DNA of 64,000 nt, from positions 62,001 to 126,000 of the forward strand of contig NZ_JAATJH010000002.1 in the NCBI RefSeq assembly GCF_011927835.1. Direction: 5' to 3'. The notes under the pieces are model-generated. The model was not told where the DNA came from. It searched no databases and was given only the letters and a program-made list of their open reading frames with translations. The position numbers were made by a program, and so were the translations under genes. Numbering within the stretch: the stretch's first letter is position 1; every line of letters begins with the position of its first letter. Below, one piece after another: positions 44,250 through 53,158 of this stretch. Source of the stretch: Neolewinella antarctica (GTDB lineage: Bacteria; Bacteroidota; Bacteroidia; Chitinophagales; Saprospiraceae).

Positions 44250-44741
44250 TTACCCAATCCAGAGTTGTAAGAAGCCTTTGTCGTACTGTACTTTGCGATG
44301 TCCCATTTTTTTCGTTTTTGTGAATTGGTTTAGCCAGTAGACTTTATTGTGCTCGTATATCTTGTGTTGGGAATCGTTAGAATCAAGTACCTCAATCACG
44401 TAAGCGTCCACGCCATAAAGTTCTTTACTACTTTCTAGTAGATTGAGTACTGATCTCTCATTGGGGCGGAGTTTTGTTGTGGGGACGAAACACAAAATAT
44501 CAATGTCATTTGGATTTTTTTTGCTCGTAACGAAGCTACCATCAATCCACTGCTGATGTGAGCCAACAACTAGTTTTAGGTCCTCACAAAATTTCTTGTA
44601 GCCATCGAATAATATCTTTCTCGAGTTAGAATTTGAGAAAGCCTCCACAAATTGTTGCCTAACGTCCTTTAAAGAAACGGGGACAGCTTCATAGGGTTCG
44701 ATGTATCCACGGCGGTTTATTTTCGGATGAGCCGTAGCGAT
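44250..44741 (-). CDS. Nucleotidyltransferase-like protein (DUF6932-like), start uncertain
   Basis: The fold is nucleotidyltransferase-like. WIDGSFVTSKKNPNDIDILC contains the GSx(n)DxD metal motif, and the C-terminal part (YWLNQFTKTKKMGHRKVQYD) matches the DUF6932 pattern. The frame continues upstream of the first GTG at 44648 with clear protein-like sequence (HPKINRRGYIEPYEAVPVSL) back to an in-frame stop near 44754. No ATG, GTG or TTG precedes that stretch, only ATC at 44741 (IATAHPK...), suggesting a non-standard or mutated start. Such genes are often coupled to small partners in MNT/HEPN-like toxin-antitoxin modules. Confidence 0.65.
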   Translation of the reverse strand: MATAHPKINRRGYIEPYEAVPVSLKDVRQQFVEAFSNSNSRKILFDGYKKFCEDLKLVVGSHQQWIDGSFVTSKKNPNDIDILCFVPTTKLRPNERSVLNLLESSKELYGVDAYVIEVLDSNDSQHKIYEHNKVYWLNQFTKTKKMGHRKVQYDKGFLQLWIG

Positions 44742-44799
44742 AAATTTTTAGTATTCCCGAAGGGGTCAATTAAGTCAAGTAGGTAAAAGCTGCGATAAT

Positions 44800-44985
44800 A
44801 AATACCTTTCAATTGCGGTCCTGGCGTTCGTGGCTGACCGACCGGAAGCAAACCAATTCGATTACCAAGATAAGGAAACTATCTGCTATAATCAATACCG
44901 GATCGTTTTGTATATTTATCCATCCGGAGTCATTTTCAAGCTAATGCATAACGAGGCGAAAGATTCATTCTTTCTTCTTGAATAG
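44800..44985 (+). pseudogene. Possible gene remnant upstream of cas6
   Basis: An open frame without start codon reads protein-like to a TAG at 44983 (YNQYRIVLYIYPSGVIFKLM, NEAKDSFFLLE). It may be the 3' end of a lost gene. The rest of the 328-bp gap (44742-45069) contains CATCTTTAC at 45039-45047, similar to a Bacteroidetes -7 box, a few bases before the cas6 start. Confidence 0.3.
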
Positions 44986-45069
44986 TGGATAAATTAGTTT
45001 TTTGAACCCCTGCCGGCATTCTACCCACACCCCTGCCCCCATCTTTACACCATCAATCCAAAAGCATCC

Positions 45070-45729
45070 ATGCGAATAAACTTCTTCACCTCGCCGAACC
45101 ACACCCGGCTAGTGCCCTTCAACTACCAGCAAAAGTTGGTGGGGCGGCTGCACCAGTGGCTCGGGGAGAACGCCTTGCACGATACGATCTCCCTTTACTC
45201 GATCTCCTGGTTGGGTAGGGGAGAGGTTCGCTCCGGCGCACTCAGTTTTCCCAACGGAACGTCTTTTCACATTAGCGCAGCCAGTGACGCCATGTTGGCG
45301 GACGTCGTCGAGGGCTTGCAAACCGACCCGGAAATCAACTGGGGGATGAAGGTGACGAGCATCATGCCGCAGCGGGAGCCCGTCTTTGAAGACCACGCCC
45401 GGTTCGTGATGCAAAGCCCCGTTCTGATCAAGCGTAAAGTGGAGGACGGTACCCAGCAATTCTACTACCACACCGATGAGGTGGCGGGCCAGTACCTGAC
45501 GGAAACGATGAGGGCTAAGATGGCCCACGCCGGCGTGGAAGGCGATATCTCCCTTCGTTTTGACCGGGAGTATGATAAGCCACGCATCAAGATGGCTACG
45601 TATCGGGGCGTGAAAAATAAGGGCTCTTTATGTCCGGTCATTGCCGAGGGCGACCCGCACTGCCTGGCCTTTGCTTGGAACGTGGGGATTGGGAATAGTA
45701 CGGGGATTGGATTTGGGGCTATTAAATAA
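45070..45729 (+). CDS. cas6: CRISPR-associated endoribonuclease Cas6
   Basis: Cas6 cuts the CRISPR precursor within each repeat and leaves the 8-nt handle ATTGAAAG on the 5' side of mature crRNAs. The protein (219 residues) shows the RAMP fold with an N-terminal ferredoxin-like half and the glycine-rich C-terminal loop GIGNSTGIGFGAIK that defines Cas6. A histidine in QQKLVGRLHQWLG is positioned where the catalytic His often lies. It is the first gene of the operon and is followed at 7 bp by cas5. Confidence 0.9.
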   Translation: MRINFFTSPNHTRLVPFNYQQKLVGRLHQWLGENALHDTISLYSISWLGRGEVRSGALSFPNGTSFHISAASDAMLADVVEGLQTDPEINWGMKVTSIMPQREPVFEDHARFVMQSPVLIKRKVEDGTQQFYYHTDEVAGQYLTETMRAKMAHAGVEGDISLRFDREYDKPRIKMATYRGVKNKGSLCPVIAEGDPHCLAFAWNVGIGNSTGIGFGAIK

Positions 45730-45736
45730 AAGCAAT

Positions 45737-46597
45737 ATGAAAAATATCGATCTTAGTTTCTATTTGGAACCACCGGAGTTAACGGTAAGTGGGACAATAA
45801 CAATTGATGCTCTTGCACCACTATCGATGGTAGAATCTCAACCGGGCGCATATTTTAGAACCGCACTAAAACCGCCACCAATGATGGTATACGGAGCGCT
45901 CGAAAATATGCTGGGCTGGCACCTGCCCCTGAAAGACGGGGAAGGTAACGTCAGTCGGAATACCGTCCTAAAGGGACTAGCCAAGGCAGCAAAGAGGAGG
46001 CATAAGAAACTGGAAGAATATAAAGGTCACCCTTGGTTAAGTGGTAAGCCCCTTATCAGCTCAAAAACGGGCTACTTCAGTCTGCTTCAATATCATCTGA
46101 CTCTAGAAGAAGCAAACACGCCCGCGGAACCATTAGTGTATGATGATTTGTGGTCGATGCATCTTAGGGACAAGGGAATGAACTTCACGGGGGGTAGCAG
46201 GAACTATGACGGACAATTGGAAGCGTTCATTACCCAACTACGTACTTCGGCTAGTACTTTTAAAAAAATGACCCCTGCGGAAGCAAAATTGCGCAGTGAA
46301 GAAAAGTATGAGCTTGGTGACAGGAAAGGCTTTGAGCGCATCGAGCTTGATAAAGTATACGAGACAAACACGCGGAAGGTAAACCCAATCTCCTTTCGAT
46401 CTGGCTACCCCATGTATTACGTCAGTCCTAAGAAACGTGGGTTTGTAGTGCCGAATGAACTTTACGTAATGGCCTTTCGGACTACTCCGGCAGTACTATC
46501 GATACTTGAAGATGCTTTCCAACACAACTACGCCCCCACTTACCTTGGCAGTAGCGAGGGTTGGATTAACTTGAAAATTAGCAGCGATGAATCTTAA
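45737..46597 (+). CDS. cas5: CRISPR-associated protein Cas5 (type I-B-like)
   Basis: Cas5 caps the 5' handle of the crRNA in the Cascade complex. ATG 45737 (MKNIDLSFYLEPPELTVSGT) is 7 bp after cas6. The RAMP opening strand, GAYFRTALKPPPMMVYGALE and the C-terminal YYVSPKKRGFVVPNELYVMAF fit the Bacteroidetes I-B form. The length is 286 residues. It overlaps the large-subunit gene by 11 bp, indicating coupled synthesis of Cascade parts. Confidence 0.8.
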   Translation: MKNIDLSFYLEPPELTVSGTITIDALAPLSMVESQPGAYFRTALKPPPMMVYGALENMLGWHLPLKDGEGNVSRNTVLKGLAKAAKRRHKKLEEYKGHPWLSGKPLISSKTGYFSLLQYHLTLEEANTPAEPLVYDDLWSMHLRDKGMNFTGGSRNYDGQLEAFITQLRTSASTFKKMTPAEAKLRSEEKYELGDRKGFERIELDKVYETNTRKVNPISFRSGYPMYYVSPKKRGFVVPNELYVMAFRTTPAVLSILEDAFQHNYAPTYLGSSEGWINLKISSDES

Positions 46598-48122
46598 TTT
46601 CAATACTTGGCATCCAATGCCCCGTTATGGTCTGGCTGCTGCGATCGTCGACTATGAACGGGAACACAAAGGCAACTTCCCCGAGCTCACTGCTCCGGAG
46701 CTTGCCCGCATGGCTATCGCTTCATTAGCATTGAATAAGCGTGGGTACCTGCTTCGGACTGTACCTAACCGCGACGGTGGGGCCAATAGCGTACGCTATC
46801 AGGACTTTAATGAAGTTGAGAAGCTAAGACCCGGGAAACCGGCTAAGCAGAACAGTGCCAATGGTTTCTTTCTTGCTCCGCACGTATTAACGAGTAATGA
46901 CTCTGGGAAGATGGTGAATGAATTTGCTGCCCTCACAAATGCTTTAAAAGGGCCGTTAGATAAAAGCTTTCAACTGAAACGGTCTTTTTCCCCAATGACT
47001 TCGAAAACAAACGCCGGCCGGGGTACGATGAGTGACCCCAAAGACGAATTGTTACAGGCTGCCTTTACCGCCGTTGCGAGCTCTACTAAACGCAAAGCCG
47101 CCGCGCTGGACTACGACAATTACACGAATATCGGTTTAATTCCAGATTTACCATTAGTTACTGAAGATGGCACGGAATACCCTTTAGTGGAATACGTACA
47201 TATACTTGAGTTGATTCAGAAGAATCTGGGGGATGTTCGTATCGGTACTAAGGACCTTAAAACCAATAAGTACGGCCCCCGGCCGGCTTATTACCGAGGG
47301 AACTTCCAGTATGCACTAAGTAATGTGAATTTTGGAAGTCTTCAGCTATTAGCCGCTCTTTCTCGCCTGATGGAGGAAGGACAAGCGATCCGCCCCGAGC
47401 GGGTACAAAGGTTAATTGGGTATATGGAGCACCGTCCCCTACATATCATCGGTTACGATAGCGGCCGCCAGGAGCAATTCGGTAGTCATCTAACGGAACT
47501 GACTCGCAACGGTATACTCTACCATATGCTTAACGACATTTGGAAAGTTGACTTTTACGACATAAAAGACAATAAGTATAAAGATCCGAAGTGGAAGCAT
47601 TTTAAGCGCAATCTCGACCGCTGGTTACGACGGTTTGATTGGCCTTCTTTCATTGCCTTTCTTTCCGTCAGAGCAACTTATCCAATATCATTCCTTCAAC
47701 CAATTAAATACTTTATGAGTCAGAAAATAAGCGAAGAAATCATCGATTCCGCCCTCGCCCTAGGTAAATCCATTAACTATGCTGCCTTTAAGTCCGCGCA
47801 AGAAAAAAAGAAGGCGGACAAAGCAACCGCGAGGACTGTATTTGACTACAAGACACGTGTACTAGCTAGCCTTGAAAGCAATATTAGGAGTGCTCGCCAA
47901 CCCGAGCAACTTCTTGCACAGATTAGTACTCAGATCGGTCGTATGACTAACTACGATGTAGACGGAAAAGCAGAAGCATTTATGCGTGCGATTCTGACTG
48001 AAGAACTAGATTTGAAACAAGGTCAGAATCTACTAATTGCCTTTATGCGCCTCAACCAGTCTTACGATAGGGCGGTAGCTGAATCTGAAAAATCTACGGA
48101 CGAAAGCGAGTTCACTACCTAA
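46587..48122 (+). CDS. cas8: CRISPR-associated large subunit Cas8 (type I-B-like)
   Basis: This is the PAM-recognising large subunit of Cascade by position (between cas5 and cas7) and size (511 residues). It does not carry the cysteine zinc-finger of many Cas8b proteins; I see no cysteine at all. The N-terminal two-thirds is mixed alpha/beta (PRYGLAAAIVDYEREHKGNF, YYRGNFQYALSNVNFGSLQ). The last ~135 residues are wholly helical and resemble a Cas11 small subunit. An in-frame ATG at 47715 (Met377) could initiate a separate Cas11 (listed separately). The call as Cas8 is contextual. Confidence 0.8.
   Translation: MNLNFNTWHPMPRYGLAAAIVDYEREHKGNFPELTAPELARMAIASLALNKRGYLLRTVPNRDGGANSVRYQDFNEVEKLRPGKPAKQNSANGFFLAPHVLTSNDSGKMVNEFAALTNALKGPLDKSFQLKRSFSPMTSKTNAGRGTMSDPKDELLQAAFTAVASSTKRKAAALDYDNYTNIGLIPDLPLVTEDGTEYPLVEYVHILELIQKNLGDVRIGTKDLKTNKYGPRPAYYRGNFQYALSNVNFGSLQLLAALSRLMEEGQAIRPERVQRLIGYMEHRPLHIIGYDSGRQEQFGSHLTELTRNGILYHMLNDIWKVDFYDIKDNKYKDPKWKHFKRNLDRWLRRFDWPSFIAFLSVRATYPISFLQPIKYFMSQKISEEIIDSALALGKSINYAAFKSAQEKKKADKATARTVFDYKTRVLASLESNIRSARQPEQLLAQISTQIGRMTNYDVDGKAEAFMRAILTEELDLKQGQNLLIAFMRLNQSYDRAVAESEKSTDESEFTT
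47715..48122 (+). CDS. Candidate internally translated Cas11 small subunit
   Basis: In several type I subtypes the small subunit Cas11 is made from an internal start in the large-subunit gene. Met377 of Cas8 (ATG 47715, MSQKISEEIIDSALALGKSI) opens a 135-residue, all-helical C-terminal segment of the right size. An AT-rich stretch (CAATTAAATACTTT) precedes it, but no strong ribosome-binding site. No separate cas11 gene exists in the operon. This is an inference, not direct evidence. Confidence 0.35.
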   Translation: MSQKISEEIIDSALALGKSINYAAFKSAQEKKKADKATARTVFDYKTRVLASLESNIRSARQPEQLLAQISTQIGRMTNYDVDGKAEAFMRAILTEELDLKQGQNLLIAFMRLNQSYDRAVAESEKSTDESEFTT

Positions 48123-48192
48123 CCTTACATCTTTCCAAATAAACATTATAACTGCGTCCGCGCAATACGCGTGGCTGCCTCAAACATATAAA

Positions 48193-49083
48193 ATGAAAAC
48201 TGTAAAATCCATTCTCATCACCAGTGTTGCTACGCTGGAAAATCACGCCGCCAACCGAGGTGAAAAGCTACTGGGTAACGCCAGCAGCGTCAAACGACGC
48301 CCCGACGGCCGCGTGTACATAAGTGGGCAAATGCAGCGCCACGTTTTATTTAGCGCGCTTGATCGACTCAATGAAGGGCACCCGGATAAAGGCGAAACCT
48401 ACGTGAGTAATGGCGATGGTATTAGTACCGATGTCTCTAAAGACTTACGTAGCGATCTAGGTGGATTCCTGGATACGAATAAAGGAGACTATTCCGGCCG
48501 CCGTACCGCGCCGCTCTCTGCCACTCCTGCCGTGGCCCTCGAAGAAAGCCAGATCGGACAAGACCTTCTCGTCAGGTTAAAGATGGACCCCACTAAGGAC
48601 AAAGACGCGAAAAAGCAAGCTTTAGCAACAAATGAATTTAGTGAATCAGACGAGATGGTTGCTAATTTTCACCTCGATCTCGGCGCGGTGGGAACGACGA
48701 AAAAATTCGAGTACGTAAATGAAGCGCACTTATCGACTAATTACGAGCACCATATTAATGACGAGGAGCACCGCCGCCGCGTAGAACTGTTTCTCGCAGC
48801 CACAAACAGTATGACGGATTATGCCAACCAGGCGCGTAATGCCGTATCAGGCGAACCACATCGCGTACTGATCGTACTCGACCCAGGCATGAGCCGTAAA
48901 GCCATCCATTATTTCACAGTTGGAGAGGCGCGGCAAGAGAACATCCTCCGTGAGTTGGAGCAGAGGGGCGCTACCTACTTCTTGGGGAACGATAGCGACT
49001 CGAACGCAAGCGTCTATGATGCCTACCAAAAGGCAAACGCTGCGGTTGCTAAAGCTAATCTTTACCGCCCTACCGCCGGATGA
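48193..49083 (+). CDS. cas7: CRISPR-associated protein Cas7 (Cst2/DevR family)
   Basis: Cas7 forms the backbone that binds the crRNA spacer. The Cst2/DevR signature is seen in VKSILITSVATLENHAANRG, RRPDGRVYISGQMQRHVLFS and EMVANFHLDLGAVGTTKKFE. The length of 296 residues is normal. A 70-bp gap with CATCTTTCC separates it from cas8, so a secondary promoter is possible. It overlaps cas3 by four bases (ATGA). Confidence 0.9.
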   Translation: MKTVKSILITSVATLENHAANRGEKLLGNASSVKRRPDGRVYISGQMQRHVLFSALDRLNEGHPDKGETYVSNGDGISTDVSKDLRSDLGGFLDTNKGDYSGRRTAPLSATPAVALEESQIGQDLLVRLKMDPTKDKDAKKQALATNEFSESDEMVANFHLDLGAVGTTKKFEYVNEAHLSTNYEHHINDEEHRRRVELFLAATNSMTDYANQARNAVSGEPHRVLIVLDPGMSRKAIHYFTVGEARQENILRELEQRGATYFLGNDSDSNASVYDAYQKANAAVAKANLYRPTAG

Positions 49084-51503
49084 AAGAACTAAGTAAATAT
49101 TTTGGTAAACCTTCGGGGATTACGCTGCGGAAACACACTGATAACGTACATCGCTTCGGAGCGTTTGCCCGACACGGATTTCCTTTTCTAGCCAGTAAGT
49201 ATAAAAACTTTTTTGGGCTAGATTTGGATATCTTGTGTTGGGGTGCAGAGGAAAAACACGATTATGGAAAAGCATATTCCGTATGGAATAAAGCCTGCGC
49301 AAAAGATGTGCTGATTTACGAGTCTTGGCTACAGCTGAAAGGCCACTCTTTGCGGCCTTTCAGTCGCAAATTACATGCTGAATACGAACAAGACTGTTAC
49401 CGCAACAAGCGGGCTTCCGCACCGCATCTACTTAAAGCCTACTATCGTCACGAGTTCGCTTCCTGTTTTCATTTGCTAAAACACGAACCGGAGATAGCCC
49501 ACGAAATACTGGCTGCCATCGCTGCACATCACGGAAAGCTCTCGCTTTCGAAATGGTCAGAAAAGCGGTGGCGGGAGGACGGGGTTAGGGAGGGTGAAAC
49601 GAAGGGGCCTTTTCTCGAAATCTATAACAAGTTCAAGCAAGTTAGTGATAGCTTAGCTGGACCGTACGACTTTACGGAACGAGTTCGACTTCGATACCGC
49701 TACTCCGCTATTCGAGCACTTCTCCAACTTGCCGACACTCGGGCCAGCCGATGGGAAGGGATGGGGGAGGAAGGCACGGTTGCACTGCATAATTTTCAGC
49801 GACCGAGAGGATACGGATATGATGGCCGACTTAGGCCCGTACAGAAGGCTGCGAAGAGTGCCGCCGGAGCTTGGCGGACTATATTGCGTGCCCCAACGGG
49901 TAGCGGAAAAACATACGCTAGTCTTTTGTGGGCGGAGGAACAAATTCTTGGACCCAACCCACGCGCGGATCGTTTGGTGATCGCTATGCCCACCCGGTTC
50001 ACTTCGAATGCTTTGCGCAACTCAGTGCTGGAACACTTGCCGGAAGTCGGCTTGCATCACTCCAGTGCATTCTACAACCTTAATGGAGAGGATGGAGACC
50101 GAAGCTTCGGGAGCATGGCGATTGAACGGCAGAAACTAGCAAAGTATCTCGCTTATCCCGCCACCGTCTGTACAATAGACCACTTACTGGCCTGTCTGAC
50201 CGGTACAAAAGAACAGCACTACAGTACTTTTTTCTTCCTCGCGAATAGTTGTGTCGTATTTGACGAATCTGACTTCTACGACGAATTCGTACAGGCAAAC
50301 ATTCAGACTTTGCTCAAGGTTTTTAAAATTCTAAAGGTTCCTACTCTGATTATGAGCGCTACCGTGCCGGACTCCGCTCGGGAACTATATGGTGTCCATG
50401 ACCCCATCCGAACGGCCCCGCAACCCAATAGTGATCGCGTGATAAAAAACATGCATTTCACCCCAAACGTAGCTGAACCAAAGGATGTAGAGAATTTTAT
50501 CGGCCGTATGATTGAGGCGGGAGAAGGCATTATTTACGCAAACACTGTTGCTCGAGCGCTGGCGTACTACACGTACTTATCCGACCGTGTCGAAGAATTA
50601 CCCATTACCATTTATCACAGCCGGTTCACGGAAGTTGATAAGAAGCGCATTGAAGAAGAGTTAGAGATTAGCCTCGGCAAGACTGCTCACACCCAGGGAA
50701 AAGCCAGGGGTATTGTGATTATGACACAGATCGGGGAGATGAGTATCAATATTAGTAGCAAATTGATGCTGAGTGATTGTTGTCCCTGGGATAGATTAGC
50801 ACAGCGGGTCGGTCGACTAGCACGATTTTCGGCTACCGGCGAGGGTCGCACCGAAGCCGAGGTGATGGTAGTTGAACCCGTAGATGATAAGGGGGAAGCT
50901 TATGCATGGCCATACGTTGAGGAGGTAGTCCAAGAAGGTAGAAACACCTTTATTCCCGCGCGGGCTTATGCACGTACGCGGGAAGAAATCATTCAACTTG
51001 CCCCACAACAGGCCTATCGACTTACTCCCGATAATCTTGTAGAACATACAAATGCGCTTTACCCTGAAACAGAGGCGTTTTCGGTGGCCGCTAAAGCAAA
51101 TCAGGATAAATACGAGGACTTGATACGTGACAATTGGTTGTTGGCGGGGGCGGTTGGATCCTCCTTAGATGAATCAGAGATTGGAACTTGGAAATCACGA
51201 AATATAGTCGCTCAGGTAAATGTATTTACGGAACATCCGCCCAACGGTCGCTTTCGTAACTACCAGGCAATGCATGATTTTGCGCTGACGCACGGCGTGA
51301 GTTGCCCGGTATATAAAGTAGCTGGTGAGATGCGAAAAGTAGAAGGAGAAGGGCCAGCCATTCGCCTAACGGATATTGTTGTCGGGTACGACCAGCGGTC
51401 TGAAACTATTCCTTTCTACGTAGCCGAACCAGGTGCTTACAAACCAGTTACTGGCTTAGCCTCACTTTATGGCTATGACTGGACTATAGCGTCACAGTTG
51501 TGA
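49080..51503 (+). CDS. cas3: CRISPR-associated helicase-nuclease Cas3
   Basis: Cas3 is the single-strand nuclease and helicase recruited by Cascade. An N-terminal HD nuclease (His60-Asp61 in EEKHDYGKAYSVWN, with His19 and AAHHGKL) is fused to a superfamily 2 helicase. The helicase motifs are Walker A PTGSGKT near residue 272, Walker B VVFDESDF near 395, LIMSATVPDSA, and CPWDRLAQRVGRLARF. The length of 807 residues is typical of a fused HD-helicase. Both enzymatic motif sets appear complete. The gene overlaps cas7 and cas4 by four bases each. Confidence 0.93.
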   Translation: MKELSKYFGKPSGITLRKHTDNVHRFGAFARHGFPFLASKYKNFFGLDLDILCWGAEEKHDYGKAYSVWNKACAKDVLIYESWLQLKGHSLRPFSRKLHAEYEQDCYRNKRASAPHLLKAYYRHEFASCFHLLKHEPEIAHEILAAIAAHHGKLSLSKWSEKRWREDGVREGETKGPFLEIYNKFKQVSDSLAGPYDFTERVRLRYRYSAIRALLQLADTRASRWEGMGEEGTVALHNFQRPRGYGYDGRLRPVQKAAKSAAGAWRTILRAPTGSGKTYASLLWAEEQILGPNPRADRLVIAMPTRFTSNALRNSVLEHLPEVGLHHSSAFYNLNGEDGDRSFGSMAIERQKLAKYLAYPATVCTIDHLLACLTGTKEQHYSTFFFLANSCVVFDESDFYDEFVQANIQTLLKVFKILKVPTLIMSATVPDSARELYGVHDPIRTAPQPNSDRVIKNMHFTPNVAEPKDVENFIGRMIEAGEGIIYANTVARALAYYTYLSDRVEELPITIYHSRFTEVDKKRIEEELEISLGKTAHTQGKARGIVIMTQIGEMSINISSKLMLSDCCPWDRLAQRVGRLARFSATGEGRTEAEVMVVEPVDDKGEAYAWPYVEEVVQEGRNTFIPARAYARTREEIIQLAPQQAYRLTPDNLVEHTNALYPETEAFSVAAKANQDKYEDLIRDNWLLAGAVGSSLDESEIGTWKSRNIVAQVNVFTEHPPNGRFRNYQAMHDFALTHGVSCPVYKVAGEMRKVEGEGPAIRLTDIVVGYDQRSETIPFYVAEPGAYKPVTGLASLYGYDWTIASQL

Positions 51504-52000
51504 CCCACTCCGCCTCCCACCTAACCTACCTCCTCCTCTGTCACCGCAAGCTCTGGCTCCACCACCGCCAGATCCGCATGGAAGATAACTCCAGCGACGT
51601 TGCCGCCGGAAAACTACTCGACCGGACGACCTACCAGCGGCGCGCGAAGAAGTGGACGCAACTCTCCCTCGGTCATTTGAAGATCGACCACTTCGACGCC
51701 CGGGAGCGGGTGGTCAAGGAAACAAAGAAGAGCCCTAAACTCGAACACGTCCACGTCGCCCAGTTGAAGTACTATCTGTACGCACTGGAGCGGCGGGGCG
51801 TGGCCGGGGTCACCGGCTTGTTGGAATACCCGGCGCAACGGCGGACGACCGTTATCGAATTAACGTCGGCGGATCGCGCGGTCACCATCCCGGGATGGGA
51901 GGCGGAAATCGACCGGATTGTCGGATTACCGGTGTGCCCGGAAGCGATTCAGAAGACCTACTGCAAAAATTGCGCGTTCCACGATTTTTGCTATATCTAA
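51500..52000 (+). CDS. cas4: CRISPR-associated exonuclease Cas4
   Basis: Cas4 trims prespacers and helps choose the PAM during adaptation. RecB-like nuclease motifs (IDHFDARERVVKETKKSPKL, QLKYYLYALE) are flanked by the iron-sulfur cysteines Cys14 (LLCHRKLW) and CKNCAFHDFC near the C-terminus. The start GTG at 51500 overlaps the TGA of cas3. The length of 166 residues is usual. A long imperfect hairpin lies between cas4 and cas1. Confidence 0.92.
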   Translation: MTHSASHLTYLLLCHRKLWLHHRQIRMEDNSSDVAAGKLLDRTTYQRRAKKWTQLSLGHLKIDHFDARERVVKETKKSPKLEHVHVAQLKYYLYALERRGVAGVTGLLEYPAQRRTTVIELTSADRAVTIPGWEAEIDRIVGLPVCPEAIQKTYCKNCAFHDFCYI

Positions 52001-52036
52001 CCCCTGAGGGTAATCTACCTACACCCTGCTTCCTTT

Positions 52037-52097
52037 CTTTGCGCGGCCTCGATCCCGATCCCGATAGCTATCGGGACCGGGATTGGGCCGCGCAAAA
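52037..52097. repeat. Long imperfect hairpin between cas4 and cas1
   Basis: CTTTGCGCGGCC near 52037 pairs with GGCCGCGCAAAAG near 52085, and inner segments (TCCCGATAGC/TATCGGGA) continue the stem. It may attenuate or punctuate transcription between the interference and adaptation genes. Confidence 0.75.
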
Positions 52098-52107
52098 GAA
52101 GAAGCCT

Positions 52108-53112
52108 ATGAAACGTGCCTATTACTTATTCAATCCCGGCCGGATGAGCCGGAAGGACAATACGCTAAAATTTCAGCCCGGTGAAGACGCCGCCGACCAA
52201 AAGCCACGCTACTTGCCCGTGGAAGGGGTAAGTGCGCTCTACATTTTTGGCAGCGTCGACGCCAACAGCGCGCTCTATAATTTCCTTGGCCGTAAGCATA
52301 TTCCCGTCCATTTTTTTGACTACCACGATCACTATACGGGTACCTTCAGCCCCCGGGAGCACCTACTTGCCGGGCAGATGCTAGTCAATCAGGCAAACGC
52401 TTACCGTCTGCGCAAAAGACGTTTGCACCTGGCGGGCGGCTTCGTGGAAGCGGCCACGTTCAACATGGTCAAAAATTTAAAATACTACCAGGGCCGGGGG
52501 CGTGACGTAAGCGACCTTACCGAGCGCATTCAACTACTACGGCCCAAAATCGCATCCACCGGAAACGTGCCGGAACTAATGGGTATCGAGGGGAACTGCC
52601 GCCAATTATATTACGAAGCCTTTCCCACCATCGTGCCCGGCTACGACTGGGAAGGCCGGCAGAAAAGACCGCCCAGTAATGAGTTGAACGCTTTGGTCAG
52701 TTTCGGTAACGCGCTTTGTTATTCCGTATGTCTCGACGCCATTTATAATAGCCAGTTGAATCCTACGATCAGTTTTCTCCACGAGCCGGGCGTGCGTCGC
52801 TACAGCCTTGCGCTCGACGTGAGTGAAGTTTTCAAACCGATGCTCGTCGACCGGCTGATCTTCCGGCTGTGTAACAAAAGAGAACTTACCGCGCGTGATT
52901 TTGACGTGGTTGATGATGCTTGTTTTCTCTCCGAGCGGGGCCGTAAAACGTTCGTGAGCGCCTGGGAGCTTAAGCTTAAGGATAGTATCCAACACCGTAA
53001 ATTGAATCGCCGCGTCACGTACCGTCACCTCATTCGGCTGGAATGTTACAAGATTGCCAAGTACGTAATGAAGATAAATGACACTTACGAACCCTTTCAC
53101 GCCTGGTGGTAG
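52108..53112 (+). CDS. cas1: CRISPR-associated integrase Cas1
   Basis: Cas1 is the integrase that inserts new spacers at the leader end. ATG 52108 (MKRAYYLFNPGRMSRKDN) is chosen because the earlier frame overlaps cas4 and the hairpin. The catalytic residues are represented by Glu in GIEGNCRQLYYEAF, His in FLHEPGVRRYSLALD and Asp in the same block (DVSEVFKPMLVDR). The length of 334 residues is normal for type I-B. Confidence 0.94.
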   Translation: MKRAYYLFNPGRMSRKDNTLKFQPGEDAADQKPRYLPVEGVSALYIFGSVDANSALYNFLGRKHIPVHFFDYHDHYTGTFSPREHLLAGQMLVNQANAYRLRKRRLHLAGGFVEAATFNMVKNLKYYQGRGRDVSDLTERIQLLRPKIASTGNVPELMGIEGNCRQLYYEAFPTIVPGYDWEGRQKRPPSNELNALVSFGNALCYSVCLDAIYNSQLNPTISFLHEPGVRRYSLALDVSEVFKPMLVDRLIFRLCNKRELTARDFDVVDDACFLSERGRKTFVSAWELKLKDSIQHRKLNRRVTYRHLIRLECYKIAKYVMKINDTYEPFHAWW

Positions 53113-53113
53113 G

Positions 53114-53139
53114 GGCGCGGTCGCGGGTGCCGGGTAAAT
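53114..53139 (+). repeat. GC-rich dispersed element between cas1 and cas2
   Basis: GGCGCGGTCGCGGGTGCC followed by GGGTAAAT matches copies at 42981, 63283 and, in reverse, 61930-61955. It is 1 bp after cas1 and 20 bp before cas2. Confidence 0.75.
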
Positions 53140-53158
53140 CAGTAAAAAGCAAAGTTAT

